From Nannocystis exedens (GTDB lineage Bacteria; Myxococcota_A; Polyangia; Nannocystales; Nannocystaceae): DNA of 64,000 bases. The notes beneath the pieces are model-generated. The model saw only the letters and a program-made list of their open reading frames with translations. It did no database searches and had not been told where the DNA came from. Both the position numbers and the translations under genes were made by a program. The stretch covers positions 1,860,001 through 1,924,000 of the forward strand of contig NZ_NETK01000001.1 of the NCBI RefSeq assembly GCF_002343915.1, given 5' to 3'. Positions 19,706 to 28,416 of this stretch are shown here, piece after piece. How positions within the stretch are numbered: the stretch's first letter is position 1; the number at the start of each line of letters is the position of its first letter.

Positions 19706-21481
19706 CTACCGCGCCACGACCGGCAGCACCAGCCGCGACGGCCGGTCCTGGCCGCGGTGGAGGCAAATCGCCTGCTCGGGCGCCGGCTCGGGGGTGAACG
19801 CATTGTCGTGATCGGCGCACGTCAGGGTGAGGCGGATCCGGCTGCCCCGCGGAAACACGCGCGACAGCGGCAGCAGATCGAACACGAGCTCGACAGGCGC
19901 GTCGGGCAGTTCGGCGATGTCCTCCGCGCGGCTGGGGTGATACGGCAGACCGAGCGCGGCGAACGGCGGCTCGGCGAGCCGGCGGTGCGAGGCCCGCAGG
20001 GCGCCCTCGGTCAAATACGACGCCTCGCCGGATGCGCTGACGAGCTCGAGGTAGGCGAAGCAATCGAAGTCGGGCCCGTCCGAGCTCACCCAGAGGTGGA
20101 CGATCGGGTGGCCCGTCACCTCGAGATCTTCCACGAGCGCTTCGGTGGTGTAGGTGAGGCCCTTCTCGTCGTATGCGGTCCGTTCGTCGTAGAAGAAGGG
20201 CCCGCCGTAGGCGTTCGTCCACCGGGTCGCGCGCCCGGAGGTGGTCGACAGATCGATGCGATACCTGTCCTCGCCGTCGACCGCGGGCGCGTCCGAACGC
20301 AGCGACCCGTCGTTCACCGACCGCACCGTGCCCGACGGGCCGCCGACCAGGTAGAGCGCGGTCGGCCGCGCCTCCGGCGGCGGCCACGTCCGCGTCGAAC
20401 GCCACTTCTCTCCGGCCGGCGCCCCGTAGGTGTAATAAACGACGCGCGCGTCGTCCATCACGCCGGTGTCGACGTCCATGAGCCAATAATCGTACCAGCG
20501 CGCGTGCTCCTCCGCCATGTCGAGGCCCGCGGTCCCCGTGTGCGCCCAGGGACCGATGATCAGCCGCTGCGGGTTCGGGAGGTTGGTGTACCAGAGCAAC
20601 GCGTCGCGCACGAACGGGTCGTACCAGCCGGCCAGGTGATACACGGCGACCCCGGAGCGGCCGATGTCCGCCAGGCGCGCCGCCGGGTTGCGCTCGACGT
20701 AGGGCTGCTCGCCGGTCGCGTCGTCGCGGCTGTCGCGGAACGGCAACGCGGCGAACATCGCCTCCATGTCCCGGCTCCGCCCGTGCTCGGCCCGCGCCGC
20801 CGTCAGCAGGCCGCCGTCCCCGTCGCCGTCGACGGCGAACGCGCGATCGACGAGGTCGCGGCGCATGACGTCCCGCGTCCAGTGGTGGGCGAAGTCGGCG
20901 CGGAAGATGCCCCCGCCGCGGATGAACGCGTAGAGGTCGAACAGCGCCATCTCGGGGAAGATCGCCCGGAGGTGCGGCGGTTCCGTCGCCGCCGCCAGCA
21001 ACTGATTGACGCCCATGTACGAGCGGCCGAACATCCCCACCTTGCCGCTGCACCACGGCTGGGCCGCGAACCATTCGGTGACGTCGTGCGCGTCCAGAGC
21101 CTCCTCGGCGTCGAGCGGGCCGCGCTGCCAGCCGAACGAGGCCCCGCTCCCGCGCACGTCGACGATCGCCACGGTGTATCCGTGCGCCGCCAACGCCTCG
21201 AGCCAGGGCATCTGGTCGAGCGAGATCTTCGCCTCCTCGATCGACTTCTCGATGGCGTCGAACGCCCCCTTGAGCCCGGGCAAGTGGTCGCACCAGGCGC
21301 GCAGCAGATCGAGCGGGGTGCTGGCGTCGTGGTAGCGATTGTGCGTCCACAGCACCGGCCTGGGCTCCGCGGCCGCGCCCTCGGCGGCTCGCGGATGGAA
21401 GAGGTACGCCGCGAGGCGCGTGCCGTCGCGGACGGTGATATAGAACGACCGCCGCACCCAATCCTTCTCGTCGGTATCCAT
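19706..21481 (-). CDS. CocE/NonD family alpha/beta hydrolase (X-Pro dipeptidyl-peptidase S15-like)
   Basis: 591 residues, reading from 21481. The serine nucleophile Ser144 sits in FGRSYMG. The preceding DVRGSGASFGW segment is the S15/CocE oxyanion-region signature. GWYDPFV and GPWAHTG supply the likely Asp and His of the triad. The C-terminal ~200 residues match the jelly-roll domain of CocE/PepX enzymes. There is no clear signal peptide. Family members hydrolyse esters, amides or beta-lactams, and some release acyl groups in natural-product pathways. It converges on the NRPS cluster (27 bp away), so it could be a peptidase or esterase acting on the product, or an unrelated neighbour. Confidence 0.88.
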   Translation of the reverse strand: MDTDEKDWVRRSFYITVRDGTRLAAYLFHPRAAEGAAAEPRPVLWTHNRYHDASTPLDLLRAWCDHLPGLKGAFDAIEKSIEEAKISLDQMPWLEALAAHGYTVAIVDVRGSGASFGWQRGPLDAEEALDAHDVTEWFAAQPWCSGKVGMFGRSYMGVNQLLAAATEPPHLRAIFPEMALFDLYAFIRGGGIFRADFAHHWTRDVMRRDLVDRAFAVDGDGDGGLLTAARAEHGRSRDMEAMFAALPFRDSRDDATGEQPYVERNPAARLADIGRSGVAVYHLAGWYDPFVRDALLWYTNLPNPQRLIIGPWAHTGTAGLDMAEEHARWYDYWLMDVDTGVMDDARVVYYTYGAPAGEKWRSTRTWPPPEARPTALYLVGGPSGTVRSVNDGSLRSDAPAVDGEDRYRIDLSTTSGRATRWTNAYGGPFFYDERTAYDEKGLTYTTEALVEDLEVTGHPIVHLWVSSDGPDFDCFAYLELVSASGEASYLTEGALRASHRRLAEPPFAALGLPYHPSRAEDIAELPDAPVELVFDLLPLSRVFPRGSRIRLTLTCADHDNAFTPEPAPEQAICLHRGQDRPSRLVLPVVAR

Positions 21482-21882
21482 GCTCGTACCCTCGCTACTC
21501 CCCGCGCTCGCCACCACGTCCGTCGGGACGCGGACGATCGCGCATCGGTTCGCGAGGATACCACGATTCGGGCCGACGCTCCGCCGCGAAATCGCATGAG
21601 CGACCAAGGGCGCATCACCGTGCATCGCGCAGGCCCGCTCCGCGCAATCGTGCGCGCATGCCAGCGCCGATCGGTTGGGGTCGCGCCGCCCTCGAGTGCC
21701 GCTCCGCACGCCCACGCCGATGAGCCTGGCGGCCGGAGCCTCGGCGCCGCGAGCTGCGAGCTGCACCTGAGGTCGGCAGCGCCGCCGCGCGAGCGCGCAT
21801 GGGTCCGCGCGTGCCTTCGCTGCCCTCGCCGGCGAGCCGCCGAATCCGCGGACGACCCGGGCTACCAACCTGCCGCCGTCGG
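21482..21882. other. Intergenic region, 401 bp
   Basis: Separates two minus-strand genes and should hold the promoter of the CocE-like hydrolase. Its start is preceded by GCGAGGG. No RNA gene, repeat or convincing ORF was seen. Confidence 0.5.
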
Positions 21883-22923
21883 TCAGGCGGGAGGCCGGCG
21901 CGGCTCGAACACGGAGTGGGTCAACAGATAGGCGTCTCCGTCCTCGAAGCGGCAGGACTCGCTGGAATTCAAAAAGAACAGCTTGAACAGCGCGAGCTGA
22001 CGCCGGCCCTCCTCCGCACCGAAGTGGCCCGTTAGCAGCGCCTCGGCCTCGTCCCAGCGCGCGTCGAGGCGCGAGAGCCAAGCCTCGCACGTGCGGTGAT
22101 AGTGGAGACCGCTGACGATCTGGTGGTCGAGCAGGCGCAGGTCGTCCTGGAAGTACAGGAACCAGTCGGCCGACGGCGTGAAGCCGCCGGAGAACAGCGC
22201 GGTGTCGGCCGAGCCCTCGGGCAAGTAAGCGACGCTGCGGTGGGCGAGGACCTGGACGAACAGGCGACCGGCCGGCGTCAGCCAGCGCGAGATCGACCGC
22301 AGGAGCGCGGCGTGGTTGCGGATGTACTCGAACATCTCCACCGAGACGACGCGGTCGAACCGATGCGGCGCCTCCCATCGCGTGACATCCGCGAGCTCGA
22401 CCGTGACGCGGTCGGCCACGCCGAGCTCGCGGGCGCGGCCGACGACCCAGCCGACCTGCTGCGACGAGTTGGTGAGGGCATGCACGCGACAGCGCGGATA
22501 ACTGCGGGCGATGTGCAGCGAGAGGCCGCCCCACCCGCACCCCAGATCGAGCACCGCCTGGCCGTCCTCCAGCCCGGCGCGCGAGCACATGAGCGCCAAC
22601 ATGGCCTCCTCCGCGGCCTCGATCTCGCCGATCCCCTCGGGGAAGAGGCACGCGCTGTAGACCATGCGCGGCCCCAGGAAGATCCGGTAGAAGTCGCAGG
22701 GGAGGTCGTAGTGCTGATGGCTGGCCGGGTCCGTCGGGGTCGCTAGCGGGATGTCGGCCATCCGCCGCATGAGCGCCAGCTTGCTCGCTTGCTGGACCTC
22801 GGCACCGCCCGCGAGCCGGGCTCGCAGCGAATCGGCGATCGCGAGGCGAAACAGCACCCGCAGGACGGCGTCCGGGGTCCCGCGCGCCGCGATGCGCTCC
22901 AGATCAAGAGGGTGTGCGCTCAT
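21883..22923 (-). CDS. CFA-synthase/coclaurine N-methyltransferase-like SAM methyltransferase
   Basis: 346 residues from ATG 22923. It has the HYDLPCDFY and MVYSACLF segments of the cyclopropane fatty acid synthase superfamily, SAM motif LDLGCGWGG, and VEMFEYIRN. The last corresponds to the VGMFEHV/VEMFEHM motif that separates CFA synthases from plant coclaurine N-methyltransferases. The short N-terminus, early SAM motif and absence of a lipid-binding N-terminal domain are nearer to the N-methyltransferase branch. It is possibly co-regulated with the downstream CocE-like gene, although 401 bp separate them. It could N-methylate an amine, for example a product of the nearby aminotransferase PKS, or it could be a lipid cyclopropanase. 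Confidence 0.82.
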   Translation of the reverse strand: MSAHPLDLERIAARGTPDAVLRVLFRLAIADSLRARLAGGAEVQQASKLALMRRMADIPLATPTDPASHQHYDLPCDFYRIFLGPRMVYSACLFPEGIGEIEAAEEAMLALMCSRAGLEDGQAVLDLGCGWGGLSLHIARSYPRCRVHALTNSSQQVGWVVGRARELGVADRVTVELADVTRWEAPHRFDRVVSVEMFEYIRNHAALLRSISRWLTPAGRLFVQVLAHRSVAYLPEGSADTALFSGGFTPSADWFLYFQDDLRLLDHQIVSGLHYHRTCEAWLSRLDARWDEAEALLTGHFGAEEGRRQLALFKLFFLNSSESCRFEDGDAYLLTHSVFEPRRPPA

Positions 22924-24303
22924 GCTCGCTTCTCCCCGTCGAGGACCATCAGCCTATCCTCATACCACGATCGCACGAAGACCCGCGCACGGCAAGCGCT
23001 CGCCGGGCCACGATCGTAGGTCGCACCATCCGCACGGCGCGATCGTGGGCGAGCCCGTTCGCTGCTGACCCGTTGCCTGCAGGATCCTCCGGCGCTCTCG
23101 CCATGGCCGCTGATATCGCGTATTCAGGCGAGGCACGATTGCGTGCATGCCCTGCGAGACGGCCCGGGACGAGACCCCGCCGTCGCCGGAGACGATGCTC
23201 TCGCATCGTCGTGCTCGTGCGCGAGCGGCTCGAACCCCGGACCCGAGACCTCCCTCAGAAGCCCCACACCGTCGGGCTGCGCGCTCCCAAACAGGGGACG
23301 ACCAGACGGTGAGGGAGAGTATGCGAACCCTGGACTGGTACCCGTGGCGGGGCCGGCCTCTCCCGCCGAAATTCTGGCGGCAACTCCCTGCGTGATTCCG
23401 TTCAAGGGGTGCGCCTACGTGGCAAAGAAGGCCTGCAAGAACCTCGGGCCGGATTACACCCTCGCTGAGTCCTGTTTTGGTTCTCGCTTGTGAGGCCTCG
23501 CGCCCGCGGCCGGTGCAAGCGACCGAGTCGATCGGGATTCGGAGCCCGGGCGGCGCGGCGGCCCTTGACCACCGCGGCGTTCGCCGAGCGCGCCTGGACG
23601 TGCCCGCTGGGCGCTGCGCGGGTGCAGCGAGTGGCTGCCGCGCGGGAATCGGCCCGCGCGGCGGCGCTGCTCGTCCTCGCGGTGATGCATCGCGACACCG
23701 CCGCGCTGATCGATCTCCGTCGTGATCGTCGCCAGCTCGGCGCCCTCGGCGGGGTCGAAGGCGCGGCAGAGGGGCTGTTCAGAGTCGCGGTCGCAAACCG
23801 CGAGGGCGAGGGGCGAGGACGAGGTGCGGGGCGAGCACAAGTTCGTGGCAACGCGGCACCGTTGTTCCCTGCATTTGCGGCCTATTTTTCTTCGTCCTGA
23901 GCGGTTCGTCTGGCAACGGTTGGCAACGTTCGCGTTTTCACTGGGCGGCGCCGCTCCTCCCACCGGGCGGTGCGCGGGGCCGGCCTCGCGCACCGCGCAC
24001 CGGTACTCGATGCCATGGAGTTGCCAAAGCCCCTGGAATCCGGCCTTGCCACTCCGCAATCGGGGTCGGTCGGGCTTCGACGCCCCACCGCGTCTCGGGC
24101 CGCGTCTCGCGGCGATGTACCGGACGTACGCGGCCTGCAGGTGTCCGCGCTCGGCGACCTCGGAGATGAGGCCGTGCTGGTTCCGCCGCAGTGGCGGCCG
24201 GCGCGAGCCGAGGGTCCGCCCGACGGCATCACGGCGACCAGGACGCGATCGAGCGCAGCGCACGGGGCGATGGCAACGAGCGCGCGCGGTGATATGCAGG
24301 GGC
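22924..24303. other. Gene-poor stretch of ~1.4 kb with possible decayed coding remnants
   Basis: Several ORFs of 80-300 codons cross this stretch on both strands, but none has a plausible start, family motif or consistent codon bias. A direct repeat TGGCAACG lies near 23912-23930. A minus-strand segment around 24000-24200 reads as a protein-like fragment containing [14 protein letters not shown], which could be the tail of a decayed toxin or recombinase gene. GC content dips locally near 23880-23940. I find no tRNA or intact gene. Confidence 0.4.
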
Positions 24304-25077
24304 ATGTCTGTTTCCCCGTCCGCGCCCGGCGCCATCGTCACCGGAGCCGCCCGCGGGATCGGGCGAGCGATCGCCCGCACCCTCCAGGCCGCCGGTCACC
24401 GCGTCGTCCTCGTCGACCTCGACCGCGAGGCCGGCGAGGACGCGCTCGCCACCCTCGCGCGCCCCGAAGCTGCGTGGTTCGTGCAGGCCGACCTGAGCCG
24501 CGAGCCCGACGTCGAGGCCGCGATCGCCGGGGCGCTCGCGCGGCTCGGTCGCCTCGACGCCCTGGTCAACAACGCCGCGATCGCCGACCCGCACGGCGGC
24601 CCGCTGGCGACCCTGCCGCTGGCCCGCTGGGAGCGGGTCCTGGCGGTCAACCTCACCGGGCCGATGCTGTGCTGCAAGCACGCCGCGCCGCACCTTCGGG
24701 CCGCGCGCGGGGCGATCGTCAACGTCGCCTCCACGCGCGCGCACCAGTCCGAGCCCGACACCGAGGCCTACGCGGCCAGCAAGGGCGGCCTGGTCGCGCT
24801 GACGCACGCGCTCGCGCGCAGCCTCGGGCCCGCGGTCCGCGTCAACTGCGTCAGCCCCGGCTGGATTGACACCCGCGACGAGCGCGGCCCCGGCCGCCCC
24901 GAGCCGCCGCCGCTGCGCCCGGTCGACCACGCGCAGCACCCGGTCGGCCGGGTCGGTCGTCCCGACGACGTCGCCGCGATGGTCGCCTTCCTGCTGTCGG
25001 ACCGCGCCGGCTTCGTCACCGGCCAGGAGTTCGTGGTCGACGGCGGCATGACGCGGGCGATGATCTACGCCGAGTAG
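24304..25077 (+). CDS. SDR-family NAD(P)-dependent oxidoreductase
   Basis: 257 residues; ATG 24304 preceded by AGGGG. Classical short-chain dehydrogenase: cofactor motif TGAARGIG near the N-terminus with VDLD after beta-2 (acidic residue, favouring NAD), NNAA, catalytic Ser in NVAST and the YAASK catalytic Tyr/Lys, the substrate-loop entry [10 protein letters not shown], and [10 protein letters not shown] at the C-terminus. It probably oxidises or reduces a small alcohol or ketone. The substrate is unknown and no pathway partner is adjacent. A palindromic TGTC/GACA element begins directly after its stop. Confidence 0.9.
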   Translation: MSVSPSAPGAIVTGAARGIGRAIARTLQAAGHRVVLVDLDREAGEDALATLARPEAAWFVQADLSREPDVEAAIAGALARLGRLDALVNNAAIADPHGGPLATLPLARWERVLAVNLTGPMLCCKHAAPHLRAARGAIVNVASTRAHQSEPDTEAYAASKGGLVALTHALARSLGPAVRVNCVSPGWIDTRDERGPGRPEPPPLRPVDHAQHPVGRVGRPDDVAAMVAFLLSDRAGFVTGQEFVVDGGMTRAMIYAE

Positions 25078-25100
25078 ATGTCCTTCGAGACATGTCCGAA
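25078..25100. repeat. Dispersed TGTC/GACA palindrome, copy 1
   Basis: ATGTCC-TTCGA-GACATGTCC directly after the SDR stop codon. Same family as the elements at 36962, 38146, 41915, 43394 and 44686-44835. It may serve as a transcript-end hairpin. Confidence 0.5.
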
Positions 25101-25184
25101 AGGGCGTGCCCGCGCGCTCGCGCTCGCGCACCCCCCAGCCTTCTCGTCGACGCCGCGCCTGGGTCGCTGCTATCGTCCTCGCCC

Positions 25185-25721
25185 ATGCCGCGCGACGACT
25201 TCGACGGTTCGCAGGTGTTCGAGACCGAGACGATGGTCCTGTTCTGGCAGCCGCCGGCCGTGTTCGGGCAGTGGACCCCGTCGCGGTTCGTCGTCGACGG
25301 CGTGACCTACGGCTGCGCCGAGCAGTTCATGATGGCCGAGAAGGCGCGGCTGTTCGGCGACGAGGCCACGCGGGCGAAGATCCTCGCTGCCGACTCGCCG
25401 CGGACGCACAAGGCGCTCGGGCGCCAGGTCGCCGGCTTTTCCCAGGACGTGTGGGACCGCGAGTGCCTCGGCATCGTGGTCCGCGGCAACCGGGCCAAGT
25501 TCGCGCAGAACCCGGACATGCGGGCCGCGCTGCTGGCCACCGGCGGCAAGCTGCTCGTCGAGGCCAGCCCGCTCGATCGCCTCTGGGGCGTCGGCCTGCG
25601 CGCCGACGACCCGCGGATCCACGACCCGAACCAGTGGCGCGGCAAGAACCTGCTCGGCGAAGCGTTGATGCGCGTGCGCGCCGAGCTGTCCGCCCGGCTG
25701 CGCGATGACTCGCCGAGCTGA
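25185..25721 (+). CDS. NADAR family (YbiA-like, DUF1768) N-glycosidase
   Basis: 178 residues. The start at 25185 (MPRDDFDG) was chosen because homology begins there; an upstream ATG at 25092 gives an Arg/Pro-rich unlikely leader. Family signatures: WQPP...FGQW near residues 20-30, YGCAEQFMMAEKA with its conserved Glu residues, RGNRAKFAQNP, LVEASPLDRLWGVGL and a terminal WRGKNLLGEALM. YbiA-type members cleave N-glycosidic bonds of riboflavin intermediates, and NADAR proteins more widely act on ADP-ribose derivatives, including guanine ADP-ribosylation. It is a single gene between an SDR and the IS-disrupted locus. The substrate cannot be assigned. Confidence 0.9.
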   Translation: MPRDDFDGSQVFETETMVLFWQPPAVFGQWTPSRFVVDGVTYGCAEQFMMAEKARLFGDEATRAKILAADSPRTHKALGRQVAGFSQDVWDRECLGIVVRGNRAKFAQNPDMRAALLATGGKLLVEASPLDRLWGVGLRADDPRIHDPNQWRGKNLLGEALMRVRAELSARLRDDSPS

Positions 25722-25750
25722 CCGCGTCGAGCTGCGTCGGGAGCGCGTGC

Positions 25751-25945
25751 TCAGGTCTGATCGAGCACTCGATCGTGGGGATGGAGCATCAATTCGACGT
25801 TGCCTTTTCCATCGAGCACCACCACGTCCTCGCGCACTTCGCCTTCTTTCAATCGGGCGCGCAGGCGGTTCATGGTCGTATCGAAGTTCTTGCGCAGGGC
25901 AATCCGGTCCATCTCCTTCCCCCAGAGTTGCTGCTCGGAGTTCAC
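25751..25945 (-). CDS. Small hypothetical protein downstream of the IS-disrupted gene
   Basis: About 64 residues, highly charged, with the helical segment RKNFDTTMNRLRARLKEGE followed by VVVLDGKGNVELMLHPHD. The GTG at 25945 overlaps the stop of the upstream disrupted lipoprotein gene (GTGA), which suggests translational coupling. A later ATG at 25912 has AAGGAG with no spacing and is less likely. I recognise no family. If the upstream gene is its operon leader, the IS insertion would be polar on it. Confidence 0.6.
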   Translation of the reverse strand: MNSEQQLWGKEMDRIALRKNFDTTMNRLRARLKEGEVREDVVVLDGKGNVELMLHPHDRVLDQT

Positions 25946-26054
25946 CGGCCGAGTCGCTTGCGGCACTCTACGAGCTCGGCGTCGTAGTTGGCCTTAGCCT
26001 GCGCGTAATTGGCCTGAGCCTGCACGATCGCGTCTCGCTGCTGCTTGAGCTTGT

Positions 26055-26081
26055 CTAGCAGCCCGTGGTGAAAGTCGCGGC
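26055..26081. repeat. IS left end: CTAG target duplication plus terminal inverted repeat
   Basis: CTAG at 26055-26058 is followed by the left inverted repeat, which begins CAGCCCGTGGTGAAAGTCG. Confidence 0.88.
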
Positions 26082-27582
26082 AACCACGCCGCGAGGAACC
26101 TCGCGAGCAGCGGAGCGGCGCGCGGTATCGCGCTCTGCGATGAAAGCTGATAAAGTGGCTTTGCCATGGCCATGGGGCACGACAACGGGGAGCAGCCGAC
26201 GCTGTTCATCACGTATGACAAGTTGCAGGGGCTCGGGCACCCGTTCTACGAGGCGCTCGACAAGCTGCTCCGGAAGCACGGCTTCGACCGTTTCGCGGAG
26301 AAGCAGTGCGAGCCGTTCTACGCCGAGGTGATGGGACGACCGGGCCTCGCGCCGGGGGTGTACTTCCGCTGCTTGCTGATCGGCTACTTCGAGGGGATCG
26401 GCAGCGAGCGGGGCATCGCCTGGCGGGTCGCCGACTCGCTGAGTCTGCGGCGGTTTTTGGGGCTCGGCCTGGAGAAGCAGCCGCCGGATCACTCGACGAT
26501 CTCGCGGACGCGGCGTCGGCTGAGCACCGACGTGCACGAGCGGGTGTTCACGCGGGTGCTGGAGCTGGTCGCCGAGCATGGCCTGTTGCGCGGCAAGACG
26601 CTCGGGATCGACGCAACGACACTTGAGGCGAACGCGGCGCTGCGATCGATCGTGCGCCGCGACGACGGACGCGCGTACAAGGAGTACTTGACCGACCTGG
26701 CGAAGGCCGAGGGGATCGAGGAACCGACGCGCGAGGACCTGGCGCGGCTGGACCGCAAGCGGCCGAAGAAGGGCTCGAACGACGAGTGGGTACACCCGCA
26801 CGATCCCGAGGCGCAGATCATGAAGATGAAGGACGGCAGCACCCACCTCGCGCACAAGCACGAGCAGGCGGTCGACCTCGAGACCGGCGCCATCGTCGGC
26901 GTGACGGTGCACGGCGGCGCTGCGGGCGACACGAAGACCATCGAGAAGACGCTGGAGGTCGCCGACGCCAATCTCGCGGAGGTGCGCCAAGAGGGCTCGG
27001 AGAAGGCCAGGGAGCAGATCGCCGAGCGCGTCGAGGAGGTCGTCGCCGACAAGGGCTACCACAGCAACGACGTGCTCACGAGCCTCGAGGAGGTCGACGT
27101 ACGCAGCTACATCCCGGAGCCCGCGCGTGGTCGCCGGCGGTGGAAGGACAAGCAGGCCGAGCGTGAGGCGGTGCACCGGAACCGCCGCCGCGTGAAGCGA
27201 GGCAAGAGCAAGGAACTGCAGAAGAAGCGCAGCGAGCTGGTCGAACGGCCCTTCGCGCACATGCTCGACTCCGGCGGAATGCGCAGGGTCCACGTCCGCG
27301 GTCACGACAATATCCTCAAGCGGCTGGTCATCCACGCCGCCGGATTCAACCTGAGCTTGATCATGCGAAAGGTCCACGGAATCGGGAAACCGAGGGCCCT
27401 CCAGGGCCTTCGGGCCGCGCTTTCTGCCGTGCTCGTGGCTGTCCTCACGCTTCTGCGGTGGCTCGGAGCGCTTCTTGACCGCCATTCGCGGCACTCCCTA
27501 CCGGGAGCTCGACTTCCAGAGCACGTCGCTCACTCGAGATACGCATGAGCGATTTCGTCTCACCGACTTCTACCTCGGGCTG
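26059..27582 (+). mobile_element. Complete IS1182-like insertion sequence (1524 bp)
   Basis: Imperfect terminal inverted repeats begin CAGCCCGTGGTGAAAGTCG on the left and, as complement, CAGCCCGAGGTAGAAGTCG on the right. Each is flanked by CTAG (26055-26058 and 27583-27586), a 4-bp palindromic target duplication. A single full-length transposase gene lies between them. The identical duplications and open transposase suggest a recent, possibly still active insertion. It sits in, and opposite to, a minus-strand lipoprotein gene. Confidence 0.92.
26166..27548 (+). CDS. IS1182-family DDE transposase
   Basis: 460 residues from ATG 26166; an in-frame ATG at 26172 is also possible. The N-terminal DUF772-type domain includes PGVYFRCLLIGYFEGI and SERGIAWRVADSLSLRRFLGL, then PPDHSTISRTRRRL, which is characteristic of IS1182/IS5-like transposases. 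Catalytic DDE region: GIDATT (first Asp), an AVDLETGAIVGVTVHG strand (second Asp candidate), VADKGYHS, and a C-terminal FAHMLD...RGHDNILKRLVIHAAGFNLSLIMR segment. The frame is uninterrupted. The hydrophobic, Arg-rich tail after residue ~415 is less conserved. Confidence 0.93.
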   Translation: MAMGHDNGEQPTLFITYDKLQGLGHPFYEALDKLLRKHGFDRFAEKQCEPFYAEVMGRPGLAPGVYFRCLLIGYFEGIGSERGIAWRVADSLSLRRFLGLGLEKQPPDHSTISRTRRRLSTDVHERVFTRVLELVAEHGLLRGKTLGIDATTLEANAALRSIVRRDDGRAYKEYLTDLAKAEGIEEPTREDLARLDRKRPKKGSNDEWVHPHDPEAQIMKMKDGSTHLAHKHEQAVDLETGAIVGVTVHGGAAGDTKTIEKTLEVADANLAEVRQEGSEKAREQIAERVEEVVADKGYHSNDVLTSLEEVDVRSYIPEPARGRRRWKDKQAEREAVHRNRRRVKRGKSKELQKKRSELVERPFAHMLDSGGMRRVHVRGHDNILKRLVIHAAGFNLSLIMRKVHGIGKPRALQGLRAALSAVLVAVLTLLRWLGALLDRHSRHSLPGARLPEHVAHSRYA

Positions 27583-27586
27583 CTAG
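27560..27586. repeat. IS right end: terminal inverted repeat plus CTAG duplication
   Basis: The complement of 27564-27582 reads CAGCCCGAGGTAGAAGTCG, matching the left end with three differences in 19. CTAG follows at 27583-27586. Confidence 0.88.
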
Positions 27587-27835
27587 TTCTTGCTTCAGGT
27601 CGGCCAGCGTCGCCATCAGGCGACGCATTTCGGCTTCACGTTCCTCGTCGCGTGCCGCACACTCCTGGGCCGCGGCGAGCTCGGCGGCCTGCAACCTCCG
27701 GGCCTCATCCTGCATCTTTCGAGCCTCAAGGACGAGCCTCTCGTCCTGTCCAGTAGACTTGCAAGCCGCGTAGGTGAAGAAATTGAATACAACGAGGAGA
27801 GCGATCAGAAGGCCGCTGGGTGTATTCCGAATCAT

Positions 27836-28416
27836 CTTCCCCTGTGTACCACAAGCGGCCGCGACCGCCCGGAATTTTCGAGACGAAGACAGTCGGCCAT
27901 GTTGCGACGCGGGTTGGGCGCGCTCCGGTTGCAAAGGGGCACCGGCGGTTGAAGCCGCTGTCAGACAACTGCGGCGGCGCCGAACGAGACAGGTCGCTGC
28001 GCGGCGCCCCGCTCGCATGCGACTTTCCTCGAGGCTCACAAGGAAGTCGGCGAGGTGCCGGCGCACCAGTACCGCGGCGTCGCAATCCTGGGTCTGCGTA
28101 GGACGTGGGCGCCGTCTCGCGCCCGCGGCATGGCGGGCGTCTCTGCACCCGTGCGGCGTAACCGTGCGGCGAACCGCGTCGTCAAGGCGCTGCCGAGTGC
28201 CTCGGAGGTTCGAGGATGGACGACGACGAGAACTTGGACGAACGCGGGGCGCTGATCGTGGGGTCGGAAATGCCGCGGCGCGGCAGGTTCACGCTGCTCG
28301 TCTCGAGTTCGTTTGGGCTTGATGTCACCGAGATGGGCGATACGGTGCGGCTCGACTTCAGGCCGCGGAACGGCGTGCAACAGCAAGAGGCTCTTCGCCA
28401 GCCACTCGAACACCGA
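27836..28416. other. Intergenic region with one doubtful small ORF
   Basis: Upstream of the interrupted lipoprotein gene. A plus-strand ORF begins ATG 28216 (MDDDENLDERGALIVGSE), and its first ~55 residues look protein-like. It then runs antisense through the next real gene, so at most a truncated N-terminal fragment survives. Nothing else was recognised. Confidence 0.4.

Larger units (their letters stand above)
25942..27835 (-). pseudogene. Coiled-coil lipoprotein gene interrupted by an IS element
   Basis: The 5' part (27835 down to 27587) begins at ATG 27835. It encodes a signal peptide with a lipobox-like YAAC (LLIALLVVFNFFTYAAC), then a Glu/Arg/Ala-rich coiled coil ending ...ADLKQE. The 3' part (26058 to 25942) continues LDKLKQQRDAIVQAQANY and ends KRLGR-stop. 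Removing the 1524-bp IS and one CTAG copy joins the two exactly in frame (GAA-CTA-GAC) into a 121-residue periplasmic or outer-membrane coiled-coil protein. As it stands, the 5' part reads on into the IS and stops at 27560. No family is recognised. Confidence 0.88.

Noticed and set aside
23215..23265. Possible tRNA on the minus strand (GGGGTTCGAGCC resembling a T-arm)
   Set aside because: The T-stem does not pair and no anticodon arm or acceptor stem could be built.
23454..24380. Minus-strand ORF of 308 codons as a gene
   Set aside because: It overlaps the SDR start, has no ribosome binding site and shows mixed composition. Kept only as possible remnants in the gap.
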